Assembly (NCBI GenBank): GCA_041987205.1
Contig: JBHIWX010000009.1
Coordinates: 1 to 64,000, forward strand
Origin: BOKV01 sp041987205
GTDB taxonomy: Bacteria > Pseudomonadota > Alphaproteobacteria > Rhizobiales > Rhizobiaceae
DNA length: 64,000 nucleotides
Direction of reading: 5' to 3'
A model generated the notes under the pieces. It made no database searches. It saw only the letters and a program-made list of their open reading frames with translations, and had not been told where the DNA came from. Numbering within the stretch: position 1 is the first letter of the stretch; each line of letters starts with the position of its first letter. The position numbers and the translations under genes were made by a program. Below, one piece after another: positions 1 to 9,503 of this stretch.

Positions 1-302
1 TCGTCGCCAAGGAATTCGTCGCTACGCGCAATGATGGCGACGGTGTGCTGGTGCTCTCCGAATTCGCCGGCGCGGCGGTCGAGATGGGCTCGGCCGTGAT
101 CGCCAACCCCTTCTCCTACCGATCGATGGACGACGCGATCCTGACCGCGCTGAAAATGCCCGAGAAGGAGCGCCGCCAGCGCATGGAGATCCTGCGCACC
201 GCTGTCGCGCGACGTGACATCAAGGCCTGGGGCAAGCAGCTCGATCAGGAATTCGAGGCCCTGCGCGGCGGCGACGGTGCCGTCCTGACCTCGGCGGCCT
301 GA
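1..302 (+). CDS. otsA: Trehalose-6-phosphate synthase, C-terminal part (5' cut by window)
   Basis: Open frame from base 3 to a TGA at 300-302, giving about 99 residues of a protein that starts upstream. The visible part contains VLVLSEFAGAA and a following SAVIANPF segment, the signature of the GT20 C-terminal Rossmann lobe that binds UDP-glucose in OtsA-type synthases. The enzyme joins UDP-glucose and glucose-6-phosphate to trehalose-6-phosphate in the cytosol for osmotic and desiccation protection. The tail after the motif (MPEKERRQRM, then a helix) is normal for the family, so the C-terminus looks intact. It is convergent with hypF. The call rests on motif recognition of a fragment; the N-terminal half cannot be checked here. 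Confidence 0.88.
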   Translation, partial: VAKEFVATRNDGDGVLVLSEFAGAAVEMGSAVIANPFSYRSMDDAILTALKMPEKERRQRMEILRTAVARRDIKAWGKQLDQEFEALRGGDGAVLTSAA

Positions 303-331
303 CCGCAAGCGCTCGACGCGGCCATGGGCTA

Positions 332-352
332 AGGCGGTTGAAGCAACCGCCT
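332..352. terminator. Hairpin between convergent otsA and hypF
   Basis: A perfect 9-bp inverted repeat, AGGCGGTTG (332-340) and CAACCGCCT (344-352), with a 3-nt loop sits in the 80-bp gap between the stop codons of otsA and hypF. There is no T-run on either strand, so it may be a processing or Rho-assisted end rather than a classical intrinsic terminator. Confidence 0.4.
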
Positions 353-382
353 CGCCTGCCTTGGTTCCTCATCTATACGATT

Positions 383-2707
383 TCAAAGACTGCGCGCGGC
401 CGCGATCGCTGCCTGGCCGAGCGCCAGCCCGCCATCATTGGCGGGCACGCGGCGCTGCACCAGCACGCGATGGCCGCGTCCGGTCAGAGTCCGGTACAGC
501 CCCTCGCTGACGATCGCGTTCTGCATCACCCCGCCCGAAAGCGCGACAAACCGACAGCCATGCCGCACAGCGGCGCGGTCGGCCATGCCGGCCACCGCCT
601 CGACCAGCCCGTTGTGAAACCGCGCCGCAATGACGCCCCTGTCCACACCGGCGCCCATATCTGCGAGCAGCGCCTCCCATAACGGCGTCCAGGAAAGGAT
701 GCCTGGCGATACCAACCCGATATCCGCAGGATAGGCGCCGGCGGTCGGAACATGCGGCCGTGCCAGCGCTTCCATCGCCATCGCTGCCTGACCTTCGAAC
801 GTCTGTCGCTCAGCGCAGATACCGAGCGCGGCGGCGACCGCGTCGAACAACCTTCCCGCCGAGGACGACAGCGGGCAATGGGTGCCGCTTCGCATCATCT
901 TCTCGATGAAATTGACCGGCCGACCTTCCAGCATGCCGGCAAGGGGCAACGCCTTCTCTCGCCAGCCCTCGCCGAAAGCGGCGCGCAGATGCGCCACTGT
1001 GTTGCGCCACGGCTCGCGCATTGCCTGCGCCCCGCCCGGCAGGGGCACGGCCATGAAATGCCCGGCGCGCTCGAAGGAGCGATAGCCGCCGGCCAGCAAT
1101 TCGCCACCCCAGATCGTCCTATCCTCGCCAAGCCCCAGCCCGTCGAGCACGATGGCGAGTGCATCGTCCTCGCCCGGCGCAATACCGTTCTCGGCGAGAC
1201 AACTCGCCAGATGGGCGTGGTGATGCTGAACCGCGACGACCGGCAGCGCCTCCGCAGCGCCGAGCGCCCTGCCCCATTTCGTCGACAGATAGTCCGGATG
1301 CCGGTCCACCGCGACGATGCGCGGGTCGAACCGGAAGATGTCGCGATAGAGCGCCAGATTGCGGCGGTAATCGTCATGCGTCGCCGCCTCCTCCAGATCG
1401 CCCATATGCTGCGAAAGCGTCGCCCTTCCCTCGGCCAGCAGGCAGAACGACGCCTTCAACTCACCGCCCATGGCGAGCACCGGCGGTGCATCAGCGAAGG
1501 CCTCGGGCAGCATCAGCGGTTCGGGCGCCATGCCGCGCCCGCGCCGGATGATCTGCGGACCGGGCGCATCGACACGCAGCACGGAATCGTCGAGCCGGTT
1601 GACGATGTCACGGTCGTGCATGAGGAAGTAATCAGCGATGGAACCGAGCCTGTCGCGCGCCGCTGCATTGTCGATCACCTGCGGTTCGTCCGACAGATTG
1701 CCCGAGGTCATCACCAGCGGCCAGCCGACGCGATCCATCAGCAGGCGATGCAACGGCGTGTAGGGCAGCATGACGCCGAGCCGGTCCTGGCCGGGTGCCA
1801 CTTCGTGGGAGATCGGCCGCGCCAGCTTTCCGCCCCTGCACTCCAGCAGCATGATGGGCGCGGCGGTCGAGCTGAGTTGATCGGCCTCCGCATCGCGCAA
1901 CACGCAGTGTTCGCGGATTTGCGCGACATCGCGCATCATCACGGCGAGCGGCTTGGCATAGCGTCGCTTGCGTTCGCGCAATCGCGCCACGGCCTCCGCG
2001 TTGGTGGCATCGCAGGCCAGGTGAAACCCGCCGATCCCCTTGATCGCGACAATCCCGCCATCCGCAAGCGCTTCGGCCGTCGCCGCGACGGCATCGTCGC
2101 AGTCAACCTCCCCGTCGCCATCCTCCAGCCAGACGCGCGGCCCGCAGACCGGGCAGGCGTTGGGCTGGGCGTGGAACCGCCGGTCGGCCGGATCGCCATA
2201 TTCTCTGGCGCAGTCCTCGCACATCCCGAAGGACGCCATCGAGGTGCGCGCCCGGTCGTAGGGGATCGAACGGACGATCGACAGGCGCGGCCCGCAATGG
2301 GTGCAATTGGTGAAAGGATAGCCGAAGCGCCGGTTCGCCGGGTCGGCGATATCGGCAAGGCATGCCGGACAGGTTGCCGCGTCCGGCACGACACCGGTCG
2401 AGATTGCGCCCTCCTCGCTCTCGGCAATGACAAAGCCCGTGGCAGGCGCTAAGCCTTCAGCGGCTTCGTGCTTCACCCGGTCGATGCGCGCCAGCGGCGG
2501 CGCCTCGGCCGTCAGGCGCTCGACGAAGCGCCGCAGCGCGGCCTCATCGCCCCACGCTTCGATGGCGACCCCGGCGCCGTCATTGATCACGTTGCCGGCA
2601 AGCCCCTCCTCCCGCGCGATGCGCCAGACATGCGGCCGGAAGCCGACCCCCTGCACAAGCCCGGCCACCCGGATGCGCCAGCCGGCCACGGGACCGGCTG
2701 CCACCAT
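383..2707 (-). CDS. hypF: Carbamoyltransferase HypF
   Basis: HypF makes the thiocarboxamide on HypE from carbamoyl phosphate and ATP, the source of the CN ligands of the [NiFe] site. All expected parts are visible in order: an N-terminal acylphosphatase domain (VQGVGFRPHVWRIA, about residues 20-33), two zinc-finger CxxC pairs (CPACLAD, CTHCGPR, CEDCAREYG, CPVCGPR, about 110-190), a YrdC-like domain, and a Kae1/carbamoyltransferase domain with HHHAHLASCL and LSGGVMQN. About 774 aa is the normal length. The ATG at 2707 overlaps the hypE stop as TGATG; a TTG two codons upstream (2713) is possible but less likely. It is the last gene of the hyp string. Confidence 0.96.
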   Translation of the reverse strand: MVAAGPVAGWRIRVAGLVQGVGFRPHVWRIAREEGLAGNVINDGAGVAIEAWGDEAALRRFVERLTAEAPPLARIDRVKHEAAEGLAPATGFVIAESEEGAISTGVVPDAATCPACLADIADPANRRFGYPFTNCTHCGPRLSIVRSIPYDRARTSMASFGMCEDCAREYGDPADRRFHAQPNACPVCGPRVWLEDGDGEVDCDDAVAATAEALADGGIVAIKGIGGFHLACDATNAEAVARLRERKRRYAKPLAVMMRDVAQIREHCVLRDAEADQLSSTAAPIMLLECRGGKLARPISHEVAPGQDRLGVMLPYTPLHRLLMDRVGWPLVMTSGNLSDEPQVIDNAAARDRLGSIADYFLMHDRDIVNRLDDSVLRVDAPGPQIIRRGRGMAPEPLMLPEAFADAPPVLAMGGELKASFCLLAEGRATLSQHMGDLEEAATHDDYRRNLALYRDIFRFDPRIVAVDRHPDYLSTKWGRALGAAEALPVVAVQHHHAHLASCLAENGIAPGEDDALAIVLDGLGLGEDRTIWGGELLAGGYRSFERAGHFMAVPLPGGAQAMREPWRNTVAHLRAAFGEGWREKALPLAGMLEGRPVNFIEKMMRSGTHCPLSSSAGRLFDAVAAALGICAERQTFEGQAAMAMEALARPHVPTAGAYPADIGLVSPGILSWTPLWEALLADMGAGVDRGVIAARFHNGLVEAVAGMADRAAVRHGCRFVALSGGVMQNAIVSEGLYRTLTGRGHRVLVQRRVPANDGGLALGQAAIAAARSL

Positions 2708-3741
2708 CAGCAAATCCTCGGAAGCTGTTCGCCGGCGAGCCAGTCGACCACGCGCGCGCCACCGAAGCCGGTCTTCATGCGGATCAGGCAGGCATCGTCC
2801 GCTATCACCTCGCCGATAATCGCCGCGTCCACGCCCTTCTCGTGTGCGCGCATCACGGCCAGCAAGGTCTCGGCGTCACTCTTCTCGCAGATGCAGATCA
2901 GCTTGCCTTCATTGGCGACATGCAGCGGGTCGAGGCCGAGCAACTCGCAGGCCGCATGCACGTCCGGCTTGACCGGGATGGCGGATTCCTCGAGCGCCAT
3001 GCCAACCTTCGCCGCATGCGCGATCTCGTTCAGCGTCGCCGCCAGCCCGCCGCGCGTCGGATCGCGCAGCATTGCAATGCCCGGCACTGCCGCGACCATC
3101 GCCGCGACAAGGGTGTGCAGCGCCGCCGAGTCGGACTTGATCTCGGTCTCGAATTCCAGATTCTCGCGTTTCGACAGGATCGCCACGCCGTGATCGCCCA
3201 TCGAGCCCGACAGCAGCACCGCCTGCCCCGGCTTCACGCGTTTCGCCGAGATTTCCACCCCGTCCGGCACCGTGCCGACACCCGTCGTCGTGATGAACAC
3301 ACCATCGCCCTTGCCCTTCTCCACCACCTTGGTGTCGCCGGTCACGATTGGCACGCCCGCCTCGCGCGCGGCCGCCGCCATGGAAATGACGATCCGCTCC
3401 AGATCGGCGAGCGGAAACCCCTCTTCGAGGATGAAGCCCGCCGTCAGATAGAGCGGCTTCGCGCCAGCCATGGCAACATCGTTCAGCGTGCCATGCACCG
3501 ACAGCGAGCCGATATCGCCACCAGGAAAGAACAGCGGCGAGATGACATGGCCGTCCGTGGAGACGACCAGCCGCCCCGCTGCTACCGGCAGCAACGCGGC
3601 ATCGTTGCCCTGATCGAGATAGGCGTTCGACAGATGGCGCTGGAACAGGTCGCGGATCAGATCGGCCATGGCCCGTCCACCGCCACCGTGAGTCATGTCC
3701 ACGCTGCCGCTGAGGCGCGCAGGACGGTCGATAGCGTTCAT
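2707..3741 (-). CDS. hypE: Hydrogenase maturation protein HypE (cyanide synthesis)
   Basis: HypE dehydrates its C-terminal thiocarboxamide to thiocyanate with ATP and passes CN to the HypC-HypD complex. The 344-aa product has the PurM/AIR-synthase fold signatures: THGGGGRAM near the N-terminus, then GNDAALLP, a VVSTDGHV segment, MAGAKPLYLTAGFI and GDTKVVEKG. It ends in LPRIC, the invariant C-terminal Cys that HypF carbamoylates. An ATG at 3741 sharing ATGA with the hypD stop fixes the start; an in-frame upstream extension overlaps hypD and is ignored. Confidence 0.96.
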   Translation of the reverse strand: MNAIDRPARLSGSVDMTHGGGGRAMADLIRDLFQRHLSNAYLDQGNDAALLPVAAGRLVVSTDGHVISPLFFPGGDIGSLSVHGTLNDVAMAGAKPLYLTAGFILEEGFPLADLERIVISMAAAAREAGVPIVTGDTKVVEKGKGDGVFITTTGVGTVPDGVEISAKRVKPGQAVLLSGSMGDHGVAILSKRENLEFETEIKSDSAALHTLVAAMVAAVPGIAMLRDPTRGGLAATLNEIAHAAKVGMALEESAIPVKPDVHAACELLGLDPLHVANEGKLICICEKSDAETLLAVMRAHEKGVDAAIIGEVIADDACLIRMKTGFGGARVVDWLAGEQLPRIC

Positions 3742-4898
3742 TCGGCTGCCTCCGCCTGACTGGCACCGGATGACTTGCCGTCCCGGAATCGTCCATAGGT
3801 CCAGTAGGCCGCGCAGGCGCCTTCCGACGAGACCATGCAGGAACCCATCGGGTTGTCGGGTGTGCACACCGTGCCGAACAGCTTGCAGTCGGTCGGCTTC
3901 TTCACGCCGCGCAGGATCGACGGGCATTCACAGGATTTGGTCTCGCGCGACGTCTTCTCGCTGACGACGAAGCGCTTCTCGGCGTCGTAGAAGGCGTAGG
4001 CATCGCGAATTTTCAACGCGCTGAGCGGCACCGTGCCGAGACCGCGCCATTCGAAATCCTCGCGCAGTTCCAGCACCTTGTCGACCAGCGCCTGCGCCTT
4101 GGTATTCCCTTCGCGCGTGACGACCCGGGTGTATTCGTTCTCGACCTCGTGCCGGCCCTCATTTACCTGCCGGATCAGCATCAGCACCGACTGCATGACG
4201 TCGAGCGGTTCGAAGCCGGCGATCACGACGGGTTTCTCGTATTGCTCCGCCGCGCCCTCATAGGGCTTCGAGCCGATCACGGTCGAGACGTGCGAAGGTC
4301 CGAGAAAGCCGTCGATCTTCGCCGGTCCGCCGGGCGCGAAATCCTCCGAATCCAGCAGATGCGCGATCGCCGCCGGCGTCAGCACGTGATTGCAGAAAAC
4401 GGAGAAATTCTTCAGCCCTTCGGCCTCGGCCTGCAGGATCGCCACCGCCGTGGGCGGCGTCGTCGTCTCGAAGCCGATGGCGAAGAACACGACCTCCCGG
4501 TCCGGGTTCTCGCGGGCGATCTTCAGCGCATCCTGCGTCGAATAGATCATCCGCACATCGGCACCGTCGGCCTTGGCGCGGATCAGCGAGCGATGCTTCG
4601 TGCCCGGCACGCGCATCATGTCGCCATAGGTGCACAGGATGACGCCGTGCTTTTCGGCAAGCTCCACCGCGTCGTCGAGACGGCGCACCGGCAGCACGCA
4701 GACCGGGCAGCCCGGCCCGTGCACGAATTCGACATTGTCCGGCATCAGATCCTGCACGCCATAGCGGAAAATGGCATGCGTATGCCCGCCGCAGAACTCC
4801 ATGAAATGATAGTCGCGCTCCGGCTTTGCTTCCTGCGCGATCTGGCGAGCCAGCTTCTCGGCGAGATCGCGGGCGCGGAATTCGTCGACATATTTCAT
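3738..4898 (-). CDS. hypD: Hydrogenase maturation protein HypD
   Basis: HypD is the Fe-S scaffold on which the Fe(CN)2CO unit is assembled with HypC. The 386-aa product shows MEFCGGHTHAIFRYG (about residues 33-47) with the Cys proposed to hold iron, HGPGCPVCVLP, a GFETTTPP segment, and a C-terminal Cys cluster (ETKSCECPSIL, DCKLFGTVC, MGSCMVSSEGAC) for the 4Fe-4S centre. The length is typical. It overlaps hypC upstream and hypE downstream by 4 nt each (ATGA), so the three proteins are translationally coupled. Confidence 0.97.
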   Translation of the reverse strand: MKYVDEFRARDLAEKLARQIAQEAKPERDYHFMEFCGGHTHAIFRYGVQDLMPDNVEFVHGPGCPVCVLPVRRLDDAVELAEKHGVILCTYGDMMRVPGTKHRSLIRAKADGADVRMIYSTQDALKIARENPDREVVFFAIGFETTTPPTAVAILQAEAEGLKNFSVFCNHVLTPAAIAHLLDSEDFAPGGPAKIDGFLGPSHVSTVIGSKPYEGAAEQYEKPVVIAGFEPLDVMQSVLMLIRQVNEGRHEVENEYTRVVTREGNTKAQALVDKVLELREDFEWRGLGTVPLSALKIRDAYAFYDAEKRFVVSEKTSRETKSCECPSILRGVKKPTDCKLFGTVCTPDNPMGSCMVSSEGACAAYWTYGRFRDGKSSGASQAEAAE

Positions 4899-5149
4899 GC
4901 CGCGCCCTCCTTCATCTCTTCCAGTTCCTCGCCGAGGATCCCCGCTTCCGCCATCAGCGCCAGCGTGCGCTGCGCTTCCTCTTCGCTGACCTTGTGCAGC
5001 GCGTAGCCGACATGGACGAGCACGTAGTCACCGACCGCGATGTCCTCGACCAGCGCGACCGAGACGCGCTTCTTCACGCCCTCGAAGGCGACGACCGCCA
5101 TGTCGCCAGCCTCGAGCGCCGTAACCTTTGCCGGTATCGCCAGACACAT
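4895..5149 (-). CDS. hypC: Hydrogenase maturation chaperone HypC
   Basis: An 84-aa protein starting MCLAIPAKV, with the N-terminal Met-Cys used to bind iron and the hydrogenase large-subunit precursor. The rest has the HypC OB-like pattern (VKKRVSVALVEDIAVGDYVLVHVGYA). It carries the Fe(CN)2CO group between HypD and the precursor. It sits between hypB (20 nt upstream) and hypD (4-nt overlap). A second family member, HupF, lies at 14184-14477 next to the other hydrogenase, so the two may divide the two large subunits between them (inference). Confidence 0.96.
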   Translation of the reverse strand: MCLAIPAKVTALEAGDMAVVAFEGVKKRVSVALVEDIAVGDYVLVHVGYALHKVSEEEAQRTLALMAEAGILGEELEEMKEGAA

Positions 5150-5169
5150 GGTCCCGCCTCCCTTCTCGC

Positions 5170-6056
<887 letters not shown>

Positions 6057-6057
<1 letters not shown>

Positions 6058-6398
6058 CAGTTCACCTCCAGTTCCTTGATCCGCAATTCCTCGCCCGCCG
6101 TCACCTGCAATTGATGCGAGCCGCATTTCGGACATGCATCGAAGCGCTCGCGTATCGTGACCGTCTCGCCGCATGGCATGCACCATGCGCTGGCCTGCGT
6201 CTCCACGATCTCAAGCGCCGCGCTTTCGGCGAGCGACCCGCGCGTTACCACGTCGAAACCGAATTTCAGCGCCTCGATCTCGACGCCCGACAACGGCCCG
6301 ATCTCCAGCCGCACGCGTTTGACCGTGTCAAAGCGCTGCTCGGCGGCCTGTTCCTTCAGGATGCCTAGAATGCTCTCGCAGATCGCCATCTCGTGCAT
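6057..6398 (-). CDS. hypA: Hydrogenase nickel-insertion protein HypA
   Basis: A 113-aa protein starting MHEMAICESIL, with the N-terminal His2 that coordinates nickel, and a zinc site made of two CxxC pairs (WCMPCGE and CPKCGSH, about residues 73-95). It delivers nickel to the large-subunit precursor together with HypB. It is sandwiched between hupK and hypB with 1-nt TGATG overlaps on both sides. Length and motifs are normal. Confidence 0.96.
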
Positions 6399-7543
6399 CA
6401 GGCCGCCCTCGCCAGGCCATGGATTTCATAGGCGACGCAGGGGTCGATGGCGCGCACGACCAGATGGGCCAGTTCATCACGGTCGCCATCATCCAGGGCC
6501 TCGAGGCACCGTGCCGCGACGCCTCGGCAATGGAAATTCCAGTCGGTCGGCGCGACGATCCGGTAGTCCATAACCACGCCATGCTCGACCCGTACGCCAT
6601 GGATGAGCAGGCCGCGCGCAGCCTCGACCGCCGCTACGCCCTGCGCGTCGATGACGGCCGAAATCGCCGCAGCTTGCGCCTCACCGAACAGCAGGTCGCG
6701 CATTTCGAGCGGCAGCCGCGCCAGTTCGGTCAGCCGTGCGGCATAGCGTGCCCCCAGCCCCTGCGAACCGAGGCCGGCAAGCGACGGCTCGTGCCGCCGG
6801 CGCGAATAGGGCGTCGTCTCCGGCACCGCATCGGCCTGACCGATACCTTCCCACATGACGCGCTCCAGCCAGGCTCCGACCATCTCGGCACGAACGGCGA
6901 GGTCGAGCGCGGGCAGAGACACCGTCGCCTCGCCCATCCAGCCGCGCACAAACAGATGGCGCATGAAACGGGCCGCTTGCGTGTCGCGCGACCAGGCCCA
7001 GTTCGAAAGCCCGTCATTACCGCGCCGTGCCAGAAAGCGTTCGCCCGATTCCCCCAGCACATATTCCTCTACTAGCCCCTCAGCTTCTTCGACAATCGCG
7101 AGCGCGGTGCGCAAATCGGGCGTGGCGGACGCGCCCGGCACATAAGGATCCGCCTTGCCGAACAGTGCGGTCTTCGTCGCCGGCAACAGCGCCATCGCCT
7201 TGCGCGCCGATTCCGTGTCGGCCTTGCCGCCGGTGGTGTCGGGCCATTCAAGCGCGATGCGCAGCAGGGTCTCCCGCCAGGTTTCCAGCGCGGTCAGCAC
7301 CGCGCGTGAGCGATCCGCCATGTTATTCCCCGCAACGCCGCACGCCGACTCAAGCGCCATTGCCGAAGCGTGAGCCTGCGCATGACCGCATACCGAATGG
7401 ACGCTTGCCAAGAGCCCCGACACGGCCTGCGGCGCCTTGCCAGCCAAAATGCGCGCGATCTTTATTGGCTGGCGATAGTCGACCCGCACAGGAGCGCCGC
7501 TCCCGTTTCCCAGATCGATCGTCACCTTGCCCTCGAAATTCAT
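6398..7543 (-). CDS. hupK: Hydrogenase accessory protein HupK (large-subunit-like)
   Basis: A 381-aa protein resembling a degenerate [NiFe] large subunit. Near the N-terminus it has VHSVCGHAQAHA where large subunits have RxCGxCxxxH, and it ends in DPCVAYEIHG where they have DPCxxCxxH, so only one Cys of each pair remains. This is the hallmark of rhizobial HupK, a maturation factor proposed to scaffold cofactor transfer in aerobes. A Pro/Tyr loop (VDYRQPIKIARILAGK) near the start also mimics the large-subunit N-terminus. It overlaps hupJ (ATGA) and hypA (TGATG). Function is inferred from family position; the exact step is not settled. Confidence 0.85.
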   Translation of the reverse strand: MNFEGKVTIDLGNGSGAPVRVDYRQPIKIARILAGKAPQAVSGLLASVHSVCGHAQAHASAMALESACGVAGNNMADRSRAVLTALETWRETLLRIALEWPDTTGGKADTESARKAMALLPATKTALFGKADPYVPGASATPDLRTALAIVEEAEGLVEEYVLGESGERFLARRGNDGLSNWAWSRDTQAARFMRHLFVRGWMGEATVSLPALDLAVRAEMVGAWLERVMWEGIGQADAVPETTPYSRRRHEPSLAGLGSQGLGARYAARLTELARLPLEMRDLLFGEAQAAAISAVIDAQGVAAVEAARGLLIHGVRVEHGVVMDYRIVAPTDWNFHCRGVAARCLEALDDGDRDELAHLVVRAIDPCVAYEIHGLARAA

Positions 7544-8103
7544 GTCGCGCCTCGCATCGCCTTTTGGCGTGCCGTGACATCGCGGCCCTGGCCGGCCGTC
7601 AGGAACGCCCTGCGATTGACCTTGCCGTTGGCATTCGGTTTAGGAGGATCATCGCGCCCGGCATCGTCTTCGGCAAGCCCGTCGACGAGAGTGCCGGTGG
7701 CATCATCCTCGGCGTCCACCATCAGCTCGTCGAGGGAGGCCTCGGCCACGGCCATCGCCGTCTCCTGATCGCCGAATTCCAGCGCCGGGGAGAAGAGCGA
7801 ACACATCCAGAAACCGCCGAGATCGTCCTCATGGCTGGCGATGAACTCGAAAGCGCCGGCCGGCAGAGGAAACAGCTTCTTCGTGCCCGACGCCGGGTGC
7901 GCGGTGTTGTCGTCGCGCGCGACCAGCACCGCATTGATGAACCACGGCGTGACCAGCACGCCAAGGAACCCGCCATCCCAGTTCCGAAGCCCGGTCATCC
8001 GGACCGACAATGCCGGGTTCAGGATCGGCACACCCGCCATGCGCGTCGTCAGGATGCGCTCGAAAACCGCCTCGAATTTTGTGGCAAGGAGAGTGTCGCT
8101 CAC
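7540..8103 (-). CDS. hupJ: HupJ/HybE-family [NiFe]-hydrogenase assembly chaperone
   Basis: A 187-aa protein with the HybE-family core: MAGVPILNPALSV, then GGFLGVLVTPWFINAVLV, a PLPAGAFEF segment and CSLFSPALEFGDQ. Family members bind the large subunit or the Tat-exported small subunit during assembly. The GTG start at 8103 overlaps the hupH stop as GTGA; a longer frame upstream runs inside hupH. In many rhizobia a rubredoxin (HupI) precedes HupJ; none is present here. After the core there is an acidic, low-complexity stretch (about residues 125-160) and a basic tail that look variable. Confidence 0.85.
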   Translation of the reverse strand: MSDTLLATKFEAVFERILTTRMAGVPILNPALSVRMTGLRNWDGGFLGVLVTPWFINAVLVARDDNTAHPASGTKKLFPLPAGAFEFIASHEDDLGGFWMCSLFSPALEFGDQETAMAVAEASLDELMVDAEDDATGTLVDGLAEDDAGRDDPPKPNANGKVNRRAFLTAGQGRDVTARQKAMRGAT

Positions 8104-8924
8104 CGGTAGGTCTCCAGGATTGCGTGCAGCCGCTCGGCGGAATCGGCGATGTCCTCTGGCGCGGCGCACGCAACCTCCGGCACGCTGCCAGTTTCGCCCA
8201 TCACCTCGATCGAATTGAGGGTCATCGCGCCCTGCGCATTGTAATACTGCACCCACCAGATGTCGCGCGTCGCCGTCGCCGTGATCCGGCAATTACCGTA
8301 GCCGCGCGACAGGATGGTCAGTCCGCCACGACCCAGCACCATGTCGAGAAAGGTCAGATCCTCCTCGGTGTGCGGCAGCAGCGTCAAATTGATGACATGC
8401 GGTTTAAGGCCCACGCCATTCTTCGCGCCGCGATGGGCGAGTTGCTCGTTGATCTCGGTGACCAGCGGCGGCGCGTTGAAGACGTTGGGACCAAGTTCCT
8501 CCGGCATCACCACCGCGTCCCGCGCCCTTGCAAAGGCCGCAGCCGCGATGGCCTGAGGGAAGGCACCGATTTCGACCGTGTCGGCGACCAGCGCCCCGTT
8601 TTCATCGGTCTCGCGGATGCGCCAGACGCCGGCCAGCACTGCCTCCTGCGCCTGGTAGTGCGCGCTGGCCACGACGGAAACCTCGCCTTCGCCCAGCACA
8701 TGGCTGACGAAATCGAGATTCGTCGCGTCGAGCCCGGCGAGATCGACCGTGGCGCTAGCGCCGGGGCCGTGATCGCGCAAAGCCGTGTAAATCTTCTCCA
8801 GCACCGCGATGCCCGCCTTCAGTCTGCCCGCGCCTTCGCGTTCCGTCAGGTTGGGCGACGCAAACATCGTCACGCCGACTTCGTCACTCAACTGGATGCC
8901 GGGACCGAATCCGGGATGGCTCAT
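8100..8924 (-). CDS. hupH: Hydrogenase expression/formation protein HupH
   Basis: A 274-aa protein of the HupH/HyaF family. Visible landmarks are LPHTEEDLTFLDMVLGRG, ILSRGYGNCRI and WWVQYYNAQGAMTLNSIEV followed by VPEVACAAPED, all characteristic of the family's C-terminal half. HupH is needed for small-subunit Fe-S assembly or maturation in oxygen-exposed hydrogenases. It is the first gene of the accessory string after a 120-bp gap that contains a FixK/FNR-like box, so it may have its own promoter besides readthrough from the hydrogenase genes. Confidence 0.88.
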   Translation of the reverse strand: MSHPGFGPGIQLSDEVGVTMFASPNLTEREGAGRLKAGIAVLEKIYTALRDHGPGASATVDLAGLDATNLDFVSHVLGEGEVSVVASAHYQAQEAVLAGVWRIRETDENGALVADTVEIGAFPQAIAAAAFARARDAVVMPEELGPNVFNAPPLVTEINEQLAHRGAKNGVGLKPHVINLTLLPHTEEDLTFLDMVLGRGGLTILSRGYGNCRITATATRDIWWVQYYNAQGAMTLNSIEVMGETGSVPEVACAAPEDIADSAERLHAILETYR

Positions 8925-9013
8925 GCGCTTTCACCCTCGATGCAGGCGTTCGTGCGCCGACGGCCCGATTGGCCGTCCACCCGATCATATTCGCCGAAAA
9001 AGCCATGCCAAAC

Positions 9014-9027
9014 CACGATCTGGATCA
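9014..9027 (-). promoter_or_regulatory. FixK/FNR-like half-perfect box upstream of hupH
   Basis: On the minus strand the 14 bases read TTGAT-CCAG-ATCGT against the consensus TTGAY-N4-RTCAA: one half-site is perfect, the other has its last two bases wrong. It lies 90 bp before the hupH ATG in the only sizeable gap of the maturation string. It is weaker than the box at 14134. Confidence 0.4.
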
Positions 9028-9044
9028 AATCGCGTGCGTGTTGA

Positions 9045-9503
9045 TCAGCGCCCGCTCGCCAGCTTTTCGATCAGCCTTTCCGCTGCTTCACGGACGGGAC
9101 CGGACAGTTCCGTCCCCGCTCCGAACTCGCCGCCCTCGATACCGTGCACGACGAGCCTTTTCGGCAGCGAACCCAGCGCCCGCGCCGTCTCGACGGCCTC
9201 GGCCAGGCCAAAGCGATGCGTCGAATAGTGAAACAGTTCGGCCGGCAGTTTCTCGGCCACCGCGTCGAAGCTGACGATCGTGCCGGGTGCCGCGCCACTA
9301 TGCGTCGCATCGACCAGCACCAGCGCCTCATGCGCCTCAAACAGATCCATCAGCCCGGTGCCGTCGCCGGCATGGACCTGCGCGGCATACCCTCGCGCGG
9401 CGAGTGCCTCGGCGACGAACGGCCCGACACCGTCATCGGATCGAAACGCATTGCCGATGCCAACGAACAGCGGTCCTTCCGACGGAGGCTCAATCGCGCT
9501 CAA
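9045..9503 (-). CDS. Hydrogenase maturation endopeptidase for the group 3b enzyme
   Basis: A 152-aa protease of the HyaD/HoxM/HycI family. It has LFVGIGNAFRSDDGVGPFVA near residue 12, with the Asp that reads the nickel site, then LVLVDATHSG and the downstream HRFGLAEAVE with a conserved His. The family removes the C-terminal peptide of the large subunit after nickel insertion. The gene overlaps the 3' end of the group 3b large-subunit gene by 14 nt, which marks that subunit as its substrate. A second protease gene lies at 19370-19870 for the other hydrogenase. Confidence 0.9.
   Translation of the reverse strand: MSAIEPPSEGPLFVGIGNAFRSDDGVGPFVAEALAARGYAAQVHAGDGTGLMDLFEAHEALVLVDATHSGAAPGTIVSFDAVAEKLPAELFHYSTHRFGLAEAVETARALGSLPKRLVVHGIEGGEFGAGTELSGPVREAAERLIEKLASGR

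Noticed and set aside
752..2452. 566-aa plus-strand open frame opposite hypF
   Set aside because: Arg/His-rich product without domains, fully antisense to hypF with intact motifs.
2708..2713. TTG start for HypF two codons upstream
   Set aside because: The ATG at 2707 forms the TGATG overlap seen at several other junctions of this operon; the TTG adds only two residues.
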